NCBI GenBank assembly: GCA_031181585.1
Contig: JAPSKP010000010.1
Coordinates: 5,249 to 68,224 of the forward strand
DNA length: 62,976 nt
From: Lysinibacillus sp.
Lineage (GTDB): Bacteria > Bacillota > Bacilli > Bacillales_A > Planococcaceae
Direction of reading: 5' to 3'
The notes beneath the pieces are model-generated. The model was not told where the DNA came from, did no database searches, and was given only the letters and a program-made list of their open reading frames with translations. How positions within the stretch are numbered: the first letter of the stretch is position 1; every line of letters starts with the position of its first letter. Of this stretch, positions 27,399 to 37,148 are shown one piece after another. The position numbers were made by a program, and so were the translations under genes.

Positions 27399-27432
27399 GA
27401 AGCATCTTTCACAAAGAAAGATGCTTCTTTTA
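27399..27432 (+). terminator. Terminator after the SARP regulator gene
   Basis: Perfect 12-bp stem GAAGCATCTTTC (27399-27410) with GAAAGATGCTTC (27416-27427), loop ACAAA, then TTTTA. Confidence 0.88.
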
Positions 27433-27618
27433 TGGGATTTAGCAAGAGCAAGAATGTATGTCACCGCATTTGATGGGGTATGATGAAAAACAATTAAAAG
27501 AGGGTAGACTGGAAGTTCGGAAAGCTAAACGATTAGAAAGTAATGTTTTGGGTAAATATCAGAGCGAGAAAAAGAATAAATTAGTGCCAGCCACAATACG
27601 AAGCAAACAGGAGGAACT

Positions 27619-28080
27619 ATGAAAACAGTTCAGCATTCTAAGACGATTCAATCACATTTGATTTTACCCCCTGATACGAATCATCATGGGACAATTTTTG
27701 GCGGCAAAGTGCTTGCGTATATCGACGAAGTGGCAGCTATCACTTCTATGAAGCATGCAGGTCGTAATACGGTCACAGTATCCATAGATTCTGTTGATTT
27801 TTTATCACCAGCTCGGGTAGGTGATGTTTTGGAACTAGAAAGCATCGTCGTTTATACAGGCAGAACATCGATTACAGTGTTTGTTCGAGTCACTTCTTTC
27901 CAGGTTAAAACAGGTGAAAGGACATTAACGACGCAGTCATTCGTAACGATGGTAGCTGTAGACGAAAACGGGAAGCCGAGTCCGGTACCCCAGGTTGTTC
28001 TTGAAACCGATGAAGAAAAGGATCTTCATGAGCAGGTAAAGCTTCGCCGGGAGTTACAATTGAAGCATAAGAAAAAATAA
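27619..28080 (+). CDS. Acyl-CoA thioesterase, hot-dog fold (YkhA-like)
   Basis: A 153-residue hot-dog-fold protein of the acyl-CoA hydrolase family that splits fatty acyl-CoA in the cytosol. The catalytic-region motif NHHGTIFGGKVLAYIDEVAA is at about residues 21-40, with the conserved helix and DFLSPARVGD at about 60-69. The ribosome site ACAGGAGGAACT precedes the ATG. Monocistronic, with its own terminator 70 bases downstream. Confidence 0.9.
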   Translation: MKTVQHSKTIQSHLILPPDTNHHGTIFGGKVLAYIDEVAAITSMKHAGRNTVTVSIDSVDFLSPARVGDVLELESIVVYTGRTSITVFVRVTSFQVKTGERTLTTQSFVTMVAVDENGKPSPVPQVVLETDEEKDLHEQVKLRRELQLKHKKK

Positions 28081-28150
28081 CGGCAGGTCTTTATGATAAT
28101 GATGAGTTGGAAGTATGAAGGACGAACTAACCCTCAAATAGAGTCAGAGT

Positions 28151-28187
28151 AAAGACAAGGTCATTTTTGACTTTGTCTTTACGTTTT
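28151..28187 (+). terminator. Terminator after the thioesterase gene
   Basis: AAAGACAAGGTCA (28151-28163) pairs with TGACTTTGTCTTT (28168-28180), 13 bp with one wobble, loop TTTT, then ACGTTTTT. Confidence 0.75.
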
Positions 28188-28262
28188 TCAGCCAGGTTTT
28201 TAAAGTAAGGTTTTACCCAGCCGGAGAGTTATATTTAAATAATTCACTATTCAGTAGTATTT

Positions 28263-28967
28263 TTATTTTTGTTTAGAATCATCTTCAAGCACTAACGGAA
28301 GGAAGGCATAATCGCCATCTTGAAGGATATCCAAAGATTGTACGTGAATTGGTGAGGTAAAGAGCGGTCCGTCAATGACCGTTGTATGAAACTCGCCGCC
28401 TTCACCACAAGGGTCAATGCCACGTGCTTCCAGCTCTTTTATGTAGTCGGGTGTTAATACTTTTCCTAAGTCATCGATTCGCATACCTAACGTTAAATTA
28501 ACAGTCACAATCATTGTTGTGAAGCCTAAACTCATAAACTCTTCAACAACCTCATGATGATTCTCTTCCCATAAAGGCATACAAAGCTGTAATCCCGCCT
28601 TTTTTGCTACTTCCTCATGCCAGCAGCCGTGCTCAGGCATATCTAAATCGCCTGTAACTAACACTTCTGCACCAGCTAGCTTTGCCTTCTCTAAAAGCCC
28701 TATAAATGTCTGTTCATAGTCAGACCAGCTAGAAGAGGCTGTGTAGACAGGAAGCCCAATAGATTTTGCCTGAGCTTGAATCAATTCGGGCGGCATGCCG
28801 TGAGAGCGGGAGCGTTTACCTTCTTCTTCAAGCATCACAATCAACCCGACAGCTTCACCGGCTAGCTTTGCCTTATACAAGGCAAGCACACTATCTTTTC
28901 CGCCGCTAAAGGAAGCGATGAATTTCCGCTTATATGCGTTATGTTTCCAGTTGTTTTGTTCTGTCAT
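28263..28967 (-). CDS. Dph6-related PP-loop ATP pyrophosphatase
   Basis: A 234-residue member of the Dph6/MJ0570-related family of N-type ATP pyrophosphatases, which form adenylated intermediates. The PP-loop SGGKDSVLALYKA is at about residues 20-32, and LVTGDLDMPEHGCWHEEVAKKAGLQLCMPLW (split across about 107-137) matches the family core. Bacteria lack diphthamide, so the actual substrate is unknown. AAGGGG lies about nine bases before the ATG. Monocistronic. Confidence 0.85.
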   Translation of the reverse strand: MTEQNNWKHNAYKRKFIASFSGGKDSVLALYKAKLAGEAVGLIVMLEEEGKRSRSHGMPPELIQAQAKSIGLPVYTASSSWSDYEQTFIGLLEKAKLAGAEVLVTGDLDMPEHGCWHEEVAKKAGLQLCMPLWEENHHEVVEEFMSLGFTTMIVTVNLTLGMRIDDLGKVLTPDYIKELEARGIDPCGEGGEFHTTVIDGPLFTSPIHVQSLDILQDGDYAFLPLVLEDDSKQK

Positions 28968-29070
28968 ATGTAATTGCCCCTTCCTAGAAATACGCTGTCT
29001 TCACCGTACCGATTTTTTTACGGATTTCAATTGAATATCTTGATTCCTTCCAAGCAATCAGCAAAAGTAA

Positions 29071-29100
29071 AAGAAGTACCGCTGCTGGTACTTCTTTTTT
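29071..29100 (-). terminator. Terminator after ywbE
   Basis: AAGAAGTACC (29071-29080) and GGTACTTCTT (29087-29096) with loop GCTGCT. Read on the minus strand it follows the ywbE stop and runs into TTTTACTTTTG. Confidence 0.8.
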
Positions 29101-29104
29101 GCCT

Positions 29105-29302
29105 CTATTCAGCGTGAATTTCCTTTACCCGTCCAATCTGTCCATCTGTCAGTCTTACTTTAATGCCATGGGGATGGGTACCCGACTTCGTAAGGATATC
29201 TTTCACAACGCCTCTTGTCAGCTTGCCTGTTCTTTGATCCTTTTTTAAAACAATATCCACAGTTGTACCTGGTACTATGTTCTTTCGATTTTGCCCGTCC
29301 AT
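29105..29302 (-). CDS. ywbE: YwbE family protein
   Basis: A 65-residue protein of the YwbE family of unknown function. The family core NIVPGTTVDIVLKKDQRTG and TRGVVKDILTKSGTHPHGIK is intact, suggesting a small beta-barrel. Its ATG shares a base with the stop of the upstream small gene (TAATG), so the two are translationally coupled. Confidence 0.9.
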   Translation of the reverse strand: MDGQNRKNIVPGTTVDIVLKKDQRTGKLTRGVVKDILTKSGTHPHGIKVRLTDGQIGRVKEIHAE

Positions 29303-29496
29303 TACACACCCATTTTTCTACGCGTATTGCTTGTTTTTTTCGTTTGCTGGCTTTTCATTTTTTGAGGTGAAAGGTCTGCTTTCATTTTACCGTTGCCGGC
29401 AGAAGACTTATTCTTTTTGTTTTCAAGCTGCTGTTTCACAGCGTCCTGCAGGCTCATTTTTTTCTTCGGTGCTTCGGGCTGATGCTTTTCAGTCAT
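29302..29496 (-). CDS. Small basic hypothetical protein
   Basis: 64 residues, very rich in Lys, Gln, Ser and Met, ending TRRKMGV; probably disordered and possibly nucleic-acid binding. I do not recognise a family. It is likely real because AAAAAGGAGGAATTTTCC-ATG is an excellent start region and the gene is coupled to ywbE. Confidence 0.7.
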   Translation of the reverse strand: MTEKHQPEAPKKKMSLQDAVKQQLENKKNKSSAGNGKMKADLSPQKMKSQQTKKTSNTRRKMGV

Positions 29497-29787
29497 GGAA
29501 AATTCCTCCTTTTTAAGATGGTAGTTAGTTCAGTATAATCTATTTCGCCTTCTTTGTGAAAGAATAGCCTGGATATTTTATAGATCGGGTTACAACAACC
29601 AGTAATTTTTGGCAATACGATACATATTACCAATTGGATATGTTATACTTTTTGAGTTATATTTTACCTTTTAATGATGACTGATAACTGTATCCTCCTT
29701 GTTTCCCAAACAAAGAGGTGTGAGAAGAAAAAGCGTAATCGGTAAAATAATAAGCTTCAAATCGAAATACAAGAAGGAGAGTGCAGA

Positions 29788-31143
29788 ATGAAAAACATAT
29801 GGAAACGTACAGGTGCTGTACTGCTTGGTACAACACTAATGCTGACAACCATTGCTCCAGCAATCCGGGCAGAAGAGCCATCGCAATTAACACCTTCAAT
29901 TAGCGAATGGGCTATTGGAACATTAAACGAGGGTGAAAAATATGGAATCTACCCAGTGGAATGGTATTATGATGGATTCAAAAATGAAATCCCAGTTGAG
30001 AAAGTGAACGAGCTACTGGTATTAACAGAAAAGAAAATTGCTTCACTAGGCTTGGCGAAAAATAAGCAGTATAAGCCTGTGAGTGTGAAAAACGACAACA
30101 CACGCGGCGATATTGTAAAGCGCCTTTATAATATTGTGGCACAATATGATTTACCGGTTGGTTCAGATGCCGTCAAATATATGCAAGAGCGCAACATATT
30201 ACAAGGGTCTTCAAACGGATTGCAGTTAGAGAAAAAGGCTACGACGCAACAAGCTGTTTTACTGGCTGTTCGATTCGTTAAAGATACATATGAGCTTGCA
30301 CAGCAAGGGGCGAAGGGGCTGGCCTGGGTAGTGGAAGATGAAGATACACAAGTGTATTTACTCGGTTCCATTCACGTAGGGACGCCTGATTTATATCCGT
30401 TCAATGAAAAACTTGTGGCAGCGTTCGACGAGTCGGATGCACTGTTAGTGGAGGCAAATGTTCTGGATACGGAAGGGCTTGAATACTATACAGAAAAGGC
30501 AATGTATAAAGATGGCTTAACGGTGAAAGATGCGGTTGCGCCGGAAACATATGCAAAGCTGGAACAAGTAGCAAAGCTGTATGAACTGCCGATGGAACAG
30601 CTGGAGCTGCAAAAGCCTTGGATGTTGTCGAGCACGTTATCGTTAATGGGAATGGAAGGTTCTTTTGAGATGGCACCAGAAGAAATGGCGATGCTTGGCA
30701 TTGATAACTACTTCTTGGTAAATGCTTTGCTTCAAGAAAAGCCCGTAATTGAATTAGAGGGAACAAAAGCACAGGTTGATATGTTTGAAGCATTATCACC
30801 AGAAGCACAGGAGCAGTCTTTAGTTGATGTATTAGATAGCATTCTTCAGCCTTCTGAAGAAAATGAACATGACATTATGCAGGAATGGTTTACAAGCTGG
30901 AAGCAGGGCGAGGCAGAAGCATTTACAAAAAGCTACGTATCGCAGGCAGGGGATCTGTCAGAGTTCAATCAAATGTTATTTGGTGAACGCGATGAACAAA
31001 TGGCAAAGAAAATCATGAATGTGCTTGAAGAGGAAGAAGGAACGTACTTTGTAGTCGTTGGTGCGGGCCACTTCACAGTCGATAAAAATATTCGCTATCA
31101 TTTAGAGAAAAACGGGTATGAAGTAGAACCGTTTTATCAATAA
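29788..31143 (+). CDS. Secreted TraB/GumN-family protein with SLH-like N-terminal region
   Basis: 451 residues with a signal peptide (about 1-28, APAIRAEE). Residues about 35-165 hold weak SLH-like repeats (WAIGTLNEGEKYGIYP; VKYMQERNILQGSS; TTQQAVLLAVRFV), suggesting wall attachment. Residues about 185-450 form the TraB/GumN domain with YLLGSIHVGTPDLYP, the E of LLVEANVLD, and the C-terminal VVVGAGHFTVDKNI. The fold is shared with EreA-type esterases and Tiki metalloproteases; the activity of bacterial members is mostly unknown. Monocistronic. Confidence 0.88.
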   Translation: MKNIWKRTGAVLLGTTLMLTTIAPAIRAEEPSQLTPSISEWAIGTLNEGEKYGIYPVEWYYDGFKNEIPVEKVNELLVLTEKKIASLGLAKNKQYKPVSVKNDNTRGDIVKRLYNIVAQYDLPVGSDAVKYMQERNILQGSSNGLQLEKKATTQQAVLLAVRFVKDTYELAQQGAKGLAWVVEDEDTQVYLLGSIHVGTPDLYPFNEKLVAAFDESDALLVEANVLDTEGLEYYTEKAMYKDGLTVKDAVAPETYAKLEQVAKLYELPMEQLELQKPWMLSSTLSLMGMEGSFEMAPEEMAMLGIDNYFLVNALLQEKPVIELEGTKAQVDMFEALSPEAQEQSLVDVLDSILQPSEENEHDIMQEWFTSWKQGEAEAFTKSYVSQAGDLSEFNQMLFGERDEQMAKKIMNVLEEEEGTYFVVVGAGHFTVDKNIRYHLEKNGYEVEPFYQ

Positions 31144-31154
31144 GAAAAACCTAG

Positions 31155-31186
31155 AGCCAGTTCGTCATGAGCTGGCTATTTTTATT
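31155..31186 (+). terminator. Terminator after the TraB/GumN gene
   Basis: AGCCAGTTC (31155-31163) pairs with GAGCTGGCT (31169-31177), one wobble, followed by ATTTTTATT. Confidence 0.8.
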
Positions 31187-31345
31187 AGAAAATAAGAGAA
31201 GCATTAATAGAGAGAAAGGCACTTTTAGAAAGTGATTGCTAGATTTCTTCATAAGAAAAATAGTACTGGTTATTTATGTTAAAATTGGAACGTTTATATT
31301 TTCTATACGTATAAGAGATAGATAGGAACTTAGGGGGGAGCTAAC

Positions 31346-32128
31346 ATGAATGAGCAGGAAGTGTTAATGATTGCGAATTTGACGAAAAGCTATGGGAATA
31401 AGGAAATATTAAAAGGCGTTAACCTAAGTGTTACACGGGGAGAAATCATCGGCTATATCGGACCGAATGGTGCTGGTAAAAGTACAACAATCAAAATCAT
31501 TTTAGGAATGGAAGGTGATTATGGCGGAGAGGTGAGGCTATTCGGAGAGAATATTGAGCAGGACAGCATTGAATATAAACGAAGAATTGGCTACGTACCG
31601 GAAATAGCAGATGTATATGATAACCTTACCGGCTACGAATATTTAACTTTTATCGGACAGCTTTACGGTCTAAATCTGGATATAGCTGCAAATAAATCGC
31701 AAGCCTTAATGGAACTGTTTGGTGTAGGGGAAGCATATCATGCGCGGATTTCTTCCTATTCGAAAGGGATGCGCCAAAAGCTGTTAATTATCTCTAGCCT
31801 TTTACATAATCCGGACATTTTGTTTTTAGATGAACCGATTAATGGTTTAGACGCAAACAGTGTCATGATTTTTAAAGAGATATTGGCACAGCTCGCTGCG
31901 CAGGGGAAGACAATCTTTTATTCCTCTCACCTTATGGATGTTGTGGAGAAAATCAGCAGCCGTATTATTTTATTGCACGACGGGAAGGTAGCAGCGGACG
32001 GAACGTTTGAACAGCTGCAGGCAGCCAGCACAGGGGGAACATTGGAGGCCATTTTCAACCAATTGACAGACTTCCATAATTACAAGGAAATCGGTGAACA
32101 GTTTGTCGCTGTTGTTCAAGAGGTGTAA
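31346..32128 (+). CDS. ABC transporter ATP-binding protein
   Basis: 260-residue ATPase of the exporter type (CcmA/drug-export class). Walker A GPNGAGKST is near residues 37-45, Q-loop region VPEIADVYDNLTGYEYL, signature SYSKGMRQKLLI and Walker B DILFLDEPINGLD with H-loop SSHLMDVVEK. It precedes and overlaps the membrane partner by one base (TAATG). Substrate unknown. Confidence 0.93.
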   Translation: MNEQEVLMIANLTKSYGNKEILKGVNLSVTRGEIIGYIGPNGAGKSTTIKIILGMEGDYGGEVRLFGENIEQDSIEYKRRIGYVPEIADVYDNLTGYEYLTFIGQLYGLNLDIAANKSQALMELFGVGEAYHARISSYSKGMRQKLLIISSLLHNPDILFLDEPINGLDANSVMIFKEILAQLAAQGKTIFYSSHLMDVVEKISSRIILLHDGKVAADGTFEQLQAASTGGTLEAIFNQLTDFHNYKEIGEQFVAVVQEV

Positions 32129-33762
32129 TGATGGAAGATTTTAAAATACTACAGCTGCTGGATAAGAGTCGGTTTCTTTATAATAAAATAGGCATCGATT
32201 ATGGACTCATGAGGAAAATTCTTCAGGTCAAGCTGACAATGGATGAGCACAGGGTCCCTACTTTTTATAACCAGTCAGCAGGAAAGAAAAATGAAGATCA
32301 AAAGTACGGCTATATTAAGTCTTTATGGTTTTACGTGTTGATTAGTCTTATATTTATTCCTTTTATGGGATTTGGTGAAAACTATCTGTTCCAAATTAGT
32401 ATTACGTATGCGGTTCTTATTTTTATGATTATGACAACGATGATTTCTGATTTTTCTACTGTCTTATTAGATGTAAGAGATAAAAGTATTCTTTCAACGA
32501 AACCAATTGATCCAAGAACAGTGAATGCAGCGAAGTTCATGCATATTCTTATTTATTTAACTTATTTAACGATTGCGTTAACGGCTATTCCGCTTGTTGT
32601 CGGGCTGTTTAGACAAGGGATTTTGTTCTTCCTTATAACAATTGTTGAATTAATATTGATCAATATTTTCATCGTTGTTCTTACAGCACTGCTATATATC
32701 GCTATTCTGCGTTTTTTTGATGGAGAAAAGCTAAAAGATGCAATCAATTATGTGCAGATAGGGTTGTCATTATTTTTAATGGTCGGCTATCAAGTCTTGA
32801 TCCGCTCTTTTGAATTAGTTGATTTCACTATGGCAGTGGAGCTTCATTGGTGGAGTATATTTCTTATTCCCATGTGGTTTGCTGCTCCGTATGAACTGCT
32901 GCTAAATGGAGACGGGGCCTTATTCACTATCATCTTCAGCATGCTTGCTATTACCATGCCTATTATCTCTATATGGCTTTATATAAAACTGATTCCGACC
33001 TTTGAACGCAACCTGCAAAAGCTGCTAAGCACAAGTAAGTCAAAGCGGGAAAAACGGTCTCATCTGAAGGAAATGCTATTGAGCTTAATTTGCCGAACAA
33101 GCGAGGAAAGAGCCTTTTACCGTTTCTCTTCTCTTATGATGAAGCAAGAGCGGGATTTTAAATTGAAGGTCTACCCTTCTTTAGGATTTGCCTTTATCGC
33201 ACCTTTTATTTTTATTTTTAATAGTATGAGAATAGATAAAATAGATTTTTCCGTGAGCATGGGGTATATAAATATTTATTTCAGCATGCTGATTATTCCG
33301 ACTGCTGTGTTAATGCTTAGTCATTCAGCGAAGTATAAAGCGGCTTGGATCTATCAAGTATTCCCCCTCACAGATTATACAGATTTAAAAAAAGGAAGTT
33401 TAAAAGCCTTTTTACTCAAGTTATATATTCCTCTCTATGTCGTTTTAAGCATTGTCTTTTACTTTATGTATGGAACAAGAATCCTACCCGATTTAGCTGT
33501 TGTTTTATTTGCCAGCTGCTTGTACACAATCATTTGCTATATAGGCTTTGGAAGTAACGTTCCCTTTACCAAGCCGAATAATGAAATCGGGGATGCGCAG
33601 AGCTGGAAAATATTCATCTTCATGATAATTGCTGCTATAATGGCCGGTATTCATTATTTCATGGCTTCAAAAATCACGTATGGTTCGATTATTTACTTGG
33701 TGGTGCTGGCCATCCTGAATTTTGTAGTTTGGAAAATTGCCTTTCGGGGTGGAAAGAAATAG
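32128..33762 (+). CDS. ABC transporter permease, about 12 membrane segments
   Basis: 544 residues with hydrophobic segments clustered at about 65-130, 140-210, 225-295 and 350-540, consistent with a two-lobed exporter membrane subunit. The N-terminal about 60 residues are soluble (MDEHRVPTFYNQ). The ATG at 32128 overlaps the ATPase stop; a second ATG directly follows and may be used. Family recognised as exporter permease only; the cargo (lipid, peptide or drug) cannot be told from sequence. A terminator follows. Confidence 0.85.
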   Translation: MMEDFKILQLLDKSRFLYNKIGIDYGLMRKILQVKLTMDEHRVPTFYNQSAGKKNEDQKYGYIKSLWFYVLISLIFIPFMGFGENYLFQISITYAVLIFMIMTTMISDFSTVLLDVRDKSILSTKPIDPRTVNAAKFMHILIYLTYLTIALTAIPLVVGLFRQGILFFLITIVELILINIFIVVLTALLYIAILRFFDGEKLKDAINYVQIGLSLFLMVGYQVLIRSFELVDFTMAVELHWWSIFLIPMWFAAPYELLLNGDGALFTIIFSMLAITMPIISIWLYIKLIPTFERNLQKLLSTSKSKREKRSHLKEMLLSLICRTSEERAFYRFSSLMMKQERDFKLKVYPSLGFAFIAPFIFIFNSMRIDKIDFSVSMGYINIYFSMLIIPTAVLMLSHSAKYKAAWIYQVFPLTDYTDLKKGSLKAFLLKLYIPLYVVLSIVFYFMYGTRILPDLAVVLFASCLYTIICYIGFGSNVPFTKPNNEIGDAQSWKIFIFMIIAAIMAGIHYFMASKITYGSIIYLVVLAILNFVVWKIAFRGGKK

Positions 33763-33777
33763 ATACTAAGGCTTAGT

Positions 33778-33813
33778 AGCGGTATGAACTGATCATTTCA
33801 TACCGCTTTTTAT
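33778..33813 (+). terminator. Terminator after the ABC exporter operon
   Basis: AGCGGTATGAA (33778-33788) pairs with TTCATACCGCT (33797-33807), then TTTTATT. Confidence 0.88.
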
Positions 33814-33964
33814 TGTTGGATAGTAGACATTAGAAGATGACCTGGTTAAACCGATAAGCCTTGGCATGCCCTAAGAGAGAATACCGAGTATTGCATACTA
33901 GTCATTACTTCAAAAAGAATTATATAATAGTAGAAAATTGCTTTTATTAATATTGGAGAAATCT

Positions 33965-35533
33965 ATGGCTGAAGAGTTGCTTGTATATGTTCTAATGATT
34001 GTCGTTGCCGGGGTATTAAGCCTCATTTTGTGCCTTTTTTCATATGTAAAACTAACAAATGCTCCAGGTGCCAGCCAGTATATGATTGTTACGTTGTTCT
34101 CGGCTGTCTTTTCTTTTTCTTATGCTTTGGAATTAACAAGTAATACATTGAAGGAGATTAAATTTTGGTTAGGAATCGAGTATTTGGTGATGCCTTTTCT
34201 GCCAGCCTTTATTTTATTAATGTGCTTCGAGTATGCAGGGCATAAAATAAGAAAGCCATTTTTATATGTTTTGTTTGGTATTCCAATGATCACCGTATTT
34301 ACTCACCATACGAATGAGCTTCATCATCTCTATTATTTAACTGTTGAACTCCGAAAAGATACCCCTTTTCCGATTGTAGACTTTGAATATGGACCCTTTT
34401 TTTACGTTCATTCTCTTTATCTTTTTTTATGTTTTTCGATAAGTATAATGATTTTACTGCTGCAGTTAAATAAATCATTATTTCGGTTTAAACTGCAAAT
34501 CTTAATGATGGTTGCAGGGTTACTTGTACCTATTATTGCCAGTCACTTTTATTTAAACAATCTAAGTCCTTATGGAATTGATCTAGGTCCGGTTTCTATG
34601 AGTGCAGCCTTCATTCTTCACGGAGTGGCGCTATTTTCATTTCAAATGTTTAATGTAGTGCCAATCGCAAGGGAAAATGTATTTGAAAGTATGCTTGAAG
34701 GAATTGTTGTCTTAAATCAGCAGGGGGCTATCGTCGATTACAATAAGGCGATTCTACAGGTGATGCCAATGTTAAACTCGTTTTCCATAGGCAAGCAAAT
34801 AGAAGATATCCTAGGTGAAGAGAAAGAACTTGCCGAGATAATTCGTCACGGGGAGGAAAGTGACTATGAACGTGTGGAAAACTCTCTTCATATATATTAC
34901 CAAGTTCGTTTTTCGCCAGTTTTAGGAAGAAACAGCAGCAATGTAGGTACTATTATTACGTTTGTTAATATAACGGAAAAAGTAGAAATGCAGAAGAGGC
35001 TTTATCAGCTTGCTAGTTATGATGGGTTAACGCAAATTTACAATAGAACGCACTTTATGGAGCAATCGGTAAATAAATTAGCCGCTATCTTGGAACAAGA
35101 AGGACATGCTTCTTTGATTATGTTTGATATCGATCATTTTAAGCATATTAATGATACATACGGACATGAAGCAGGGGATATCGTGCTGACTAATGTCGCT
35201 AGTTTGGCTAGGAACAGTTTGGATCCGCAAGATATAATTGGGCGGTATGGCGGGGAAGAATTTGTCATTCTTTTGCTAGGGAAGGATATGAAGGAAGCTT
35301 TTGAAATAGCCAATACAATTAGGGAGAGAATTTCGAAAAATGTGGCAAATCTTGATGGTAAAACGATTTACGTTACATCCAGCTTTGGAATTTCGCAGAT
35401 TGAACTTACACAGCCTAAGCAAAAAGAAGCAATGAAAATTGCAATCAGAGAGGCCGATCATGCCCTTTATGCTGCAAAAAATATGGGAAGAAATAATGTT
35501 CAAATATTCAAGAAAAGAGTGCAAACAGTATAG
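33965..35533 (+). CDS. Membrane GGDEF (diguanylate cyclase) protein with 7TM and PAS domains
   Basis: An N-terminal 7TM region of the type found in histidine kinases (about 1-230), a PAS-like domain (about 235-340, VEMQKRLYQLASYDGLTQIYNR linker) and a GGDEF domain (about 345-520). GRYGGEEFVILL keeps the active-site motif as GGEEF, and FDIDHFKHINDTYGHEAGD binds substrate and metal. The inhibitory I-site RxxD is replaced by DPQD. It probably makes cyclic di-GMP. ATG at 33965 has TTGGAG eight bases upstream; a TTG nine codons earlier has none. c-di-GMP fits the many adhesins nearby, but no c-di-GMP riboswitch was recognised. Confidence 0.92.
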   Translation: MAEELLVYVLMIVVAGVLSLILCLFSYVKLTNAPGASQYMIVTLFSAVFSFSYALELTSNTLKEIKFWLGIEYLVMPFLPAFILLMCFEYAGHKIRKPFLYVLFGIPMITVFTHHTNELHHLYYLTVELRKDTPFPIVDFEYGPFFYVHSLYLFLCFSISIMILLLQLNKSLFRFKLQILMMVAGLLVPIIASHFYLNNLSPYGIDLGPVSMSAAFILHGVALFSFQMFNVVPIARENVFESMLEGIVVLNQQGAIVDYNKAILQVMPMLNSFSIGKQIEDILGEEKELAEIIRHGEESDYERVENSLHIYYQVRFSPVLGRNSSNVGTIITFVNITEKVEMQKRLYQLASYDGLTQIYNRTHFMEQSVNKLAAILEQEGHASLIMFDIDHFKHINDTYGHEAGDIVLTNVASLARNSLDPQDIIGRYGGEEFVILLLGKDMKEAFEIANTIRERISKNVANLDGKTIYVTSSFGISQIELTQPKQKEAMKIAIREADHALYAAKNMGRNNVQIFKKRVQTV

Positions 35534-35594
35534 ACAGCTTACTAGTAATCACTACGGCTCTTTATATTGCAGCTTTTTTAAATATATAAAACCT

Positions 35595-35631
35595 AAAAAA
35601 ATTCCGATCTCTCGAGAGATCGGAATTTTTT
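35595..35631. terminator. Bidirectional terminator
   Basis: A perfect palindrome around CTCGAG (arms ATTCCGATCTCTC and its complement) flanked by A6 on the left and T6 on the right, between the converging GGDEF and SLH genes. Confidence 0.92.
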
Positions 35632-35633
35632 AG

Positions 35634-36749
35634 TTAATAATCAGCCATAGCTGTATCTAACATACTTTCATAGTCATCTTCATCATAGACAATATTATAA
35701 ATTTTCCACGTTCCGCCTTCTGTTTTCTTTAGATAGGCAGTTCCCGATAAATCAATTGTCATTTCAAAATTCATATCCGGTTCATTCATGGCAACTTGTA
35801 CCTTCAGATTGTCTACTTTCACTTCTGCAAAACGTTTATTTAAAGAAACGATACTGCTTGAATGCTCACCTATTTTTTTCATCGTAACGGATTCATCACT
35901 ATACTCAGGATCAGTTAATAGACTAAGGTTATCAAGTGAGTAAGCTAGATAGTAACCCATTGTTGTATCATGGTAAAGGGCTTCTAGCGCTTCAGTGTTT
36001 TGCTGCTCAGAGTATAGGAACTCTTCTGTGACGTTATGGTTCACCGTTTGAATGACTGCCGTTTCATCTTCAGCAGTACCAGGCTCTTGATGTAATGCAC
36101 GGTCAATCATCAATACAGCTTGAGAACGTTTCGCAAAATCATTCGGTTTGAAAGTATCTCCATACCCTTTGATGATGCCGGCACCTGCCGTTTTAACAAC
36201 AGCTTCATAAGCAAAGTTACGCTGTGTTACATCCTTGAACGTTTTTCCTTGTGCTGAAAAATCTACAGTAGGATTGAATGCACGATAAATCATAACAGCC
36301 ATTTGGGCACGAGTGATTTTATCATTCGGTTTAAATGTGCCATCTACTTTCCCAGTAATAATCCCTCTGCTGCTGGCAATTTGTACATACTCATAATACC
36401 AATGTGAAGGTTTTACATCAGGGAATGATTTTTGGATCTCTCCAGATGTTAAATTCATCGCGTTAACTAAAATTTTTGTAAATTGGGCACGCGTGATACT
36501 GTTTTCTGGTTTTAAAAGAACGGATGTATATTCATATTCTTCTCCATCTTCCTCATAAATCGCTATTTCTTTATAGCCATCTATAATATCAGCATATAAG
36601 AAGCGTTCTAGCTCTTCATATGCTCCGTGATTATAGCTCACATCATCAATAAAATAATCATCCATTGTTTTTTCTGCTGCTAAAGCAGGTGTTGCTGCCA
36701 AAAGTCCAAACGTCAAAAGTAAAGCCAATAAAATACGAACTGCCTTCAA
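35634..36749 (-). CDS. SLH-domain protein with C-terminal NTF2-like region
   Basis: 371 residues with a signal peptide (about 1-24, ATPALAAE). Three SLH repeats follow: about 38-98 (atypical, ending in NSITRAQFTKILVNAM), about 108-155 (FPDVKPSHWYYEY...TRAQMAVMIYRAF) and about 167-215 (FKDVTQRNFAYEA...RSQAVLMIDRAL). The C-terminal 150 residues (VTEEFLYSEQQNTEALEALY onward) look like an NTF2/SnoaL-type fold. Located in the cell envelope; partner unknown. Monocistronic, convergent with the GGDEF gene. Confidence 0.88.
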   Translation of the reverse strand: MKAVRILLALLLTFGLLAATPALAAEKTMDDYFIDDVSYNHGAYEELERFLYADIIDGYKEIAIYEEDGEEYEYTSVLLKPENSITRAQFTKILVNAMNLTSGEIQKSFPDVKPSHWYYEYVQIASSRGIITGKVDGTFKPNDKITRAQMAVMIYRAFNPTVDFSAQGKTFKDVTQRNFAYEAVVKTAGAGIIKGYGDTFKPNDFAKRSQAVLMIDRALHQEPGTAEDETAVIQTVNHNVTEEFLYSEQQNTEALEALYHDTTMGYYLAYSLDNLSLLTDPEYSDESVTMKKIGEHSSSIVSLNKRFAEVKVDNLKVQVAMNEPDMNFEMTIDLSGTAYLKKTEGGTWKIYNIVYDEDDYESMLDTAMADY

Positions 36750-37148
36750 TCATGTAACCTCTCTTCATCGAAATATCTTGTACAGGAAGATATTACTCTA
36801 TTTATATCAAAAAGAATATAGTGAAAAATATGGAAATGTTAATAATGTTTTATTGCTAGTATAAAAAGATTGAAAGTTATATCTATTATCCTATGTTGAG
36901 GAAGATTTACTTTTTTAAAAGTAAGAAATTCATTTAGAAAAGTACTTTTATATTGGCAAGAGATAAGTTTCTTGAGAAGGATATAAATATATTTAATCAA
37001 TTAAAATTTCCCATGAAAAAGGAAGACTTTTCTTTGATAGAAATAGGTTATAACAACCGATTCTAGAGAAAATGTCTTCCTTATGGTACAACTGATAACA
37101 AGTATTTATCAGTATAACGAATTATTTATAATAAGTACCCCGTAAACT
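36750..37148. other. Intergenic region between SLH gene and siderophore permease
   Basis: AT-rich. Apart from the promoter region of the SLH gene and the large hairpin at 37019-37082 I see nothing coding or repeated here. Confidence 0.5.
37019..37082 (-). terminator. Terminator of the siderophore uptake operon
   Basis: AAGGAAGAC (37019-37027) and GTCTTCCTT (37074-37082) continue with TTTTCT/AGAGAAAA after a one-base bulge; an inner GGTT/AACC stem lies in the loop. On the minus strand the arm ends in a T-run. Confidence 0.7.
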
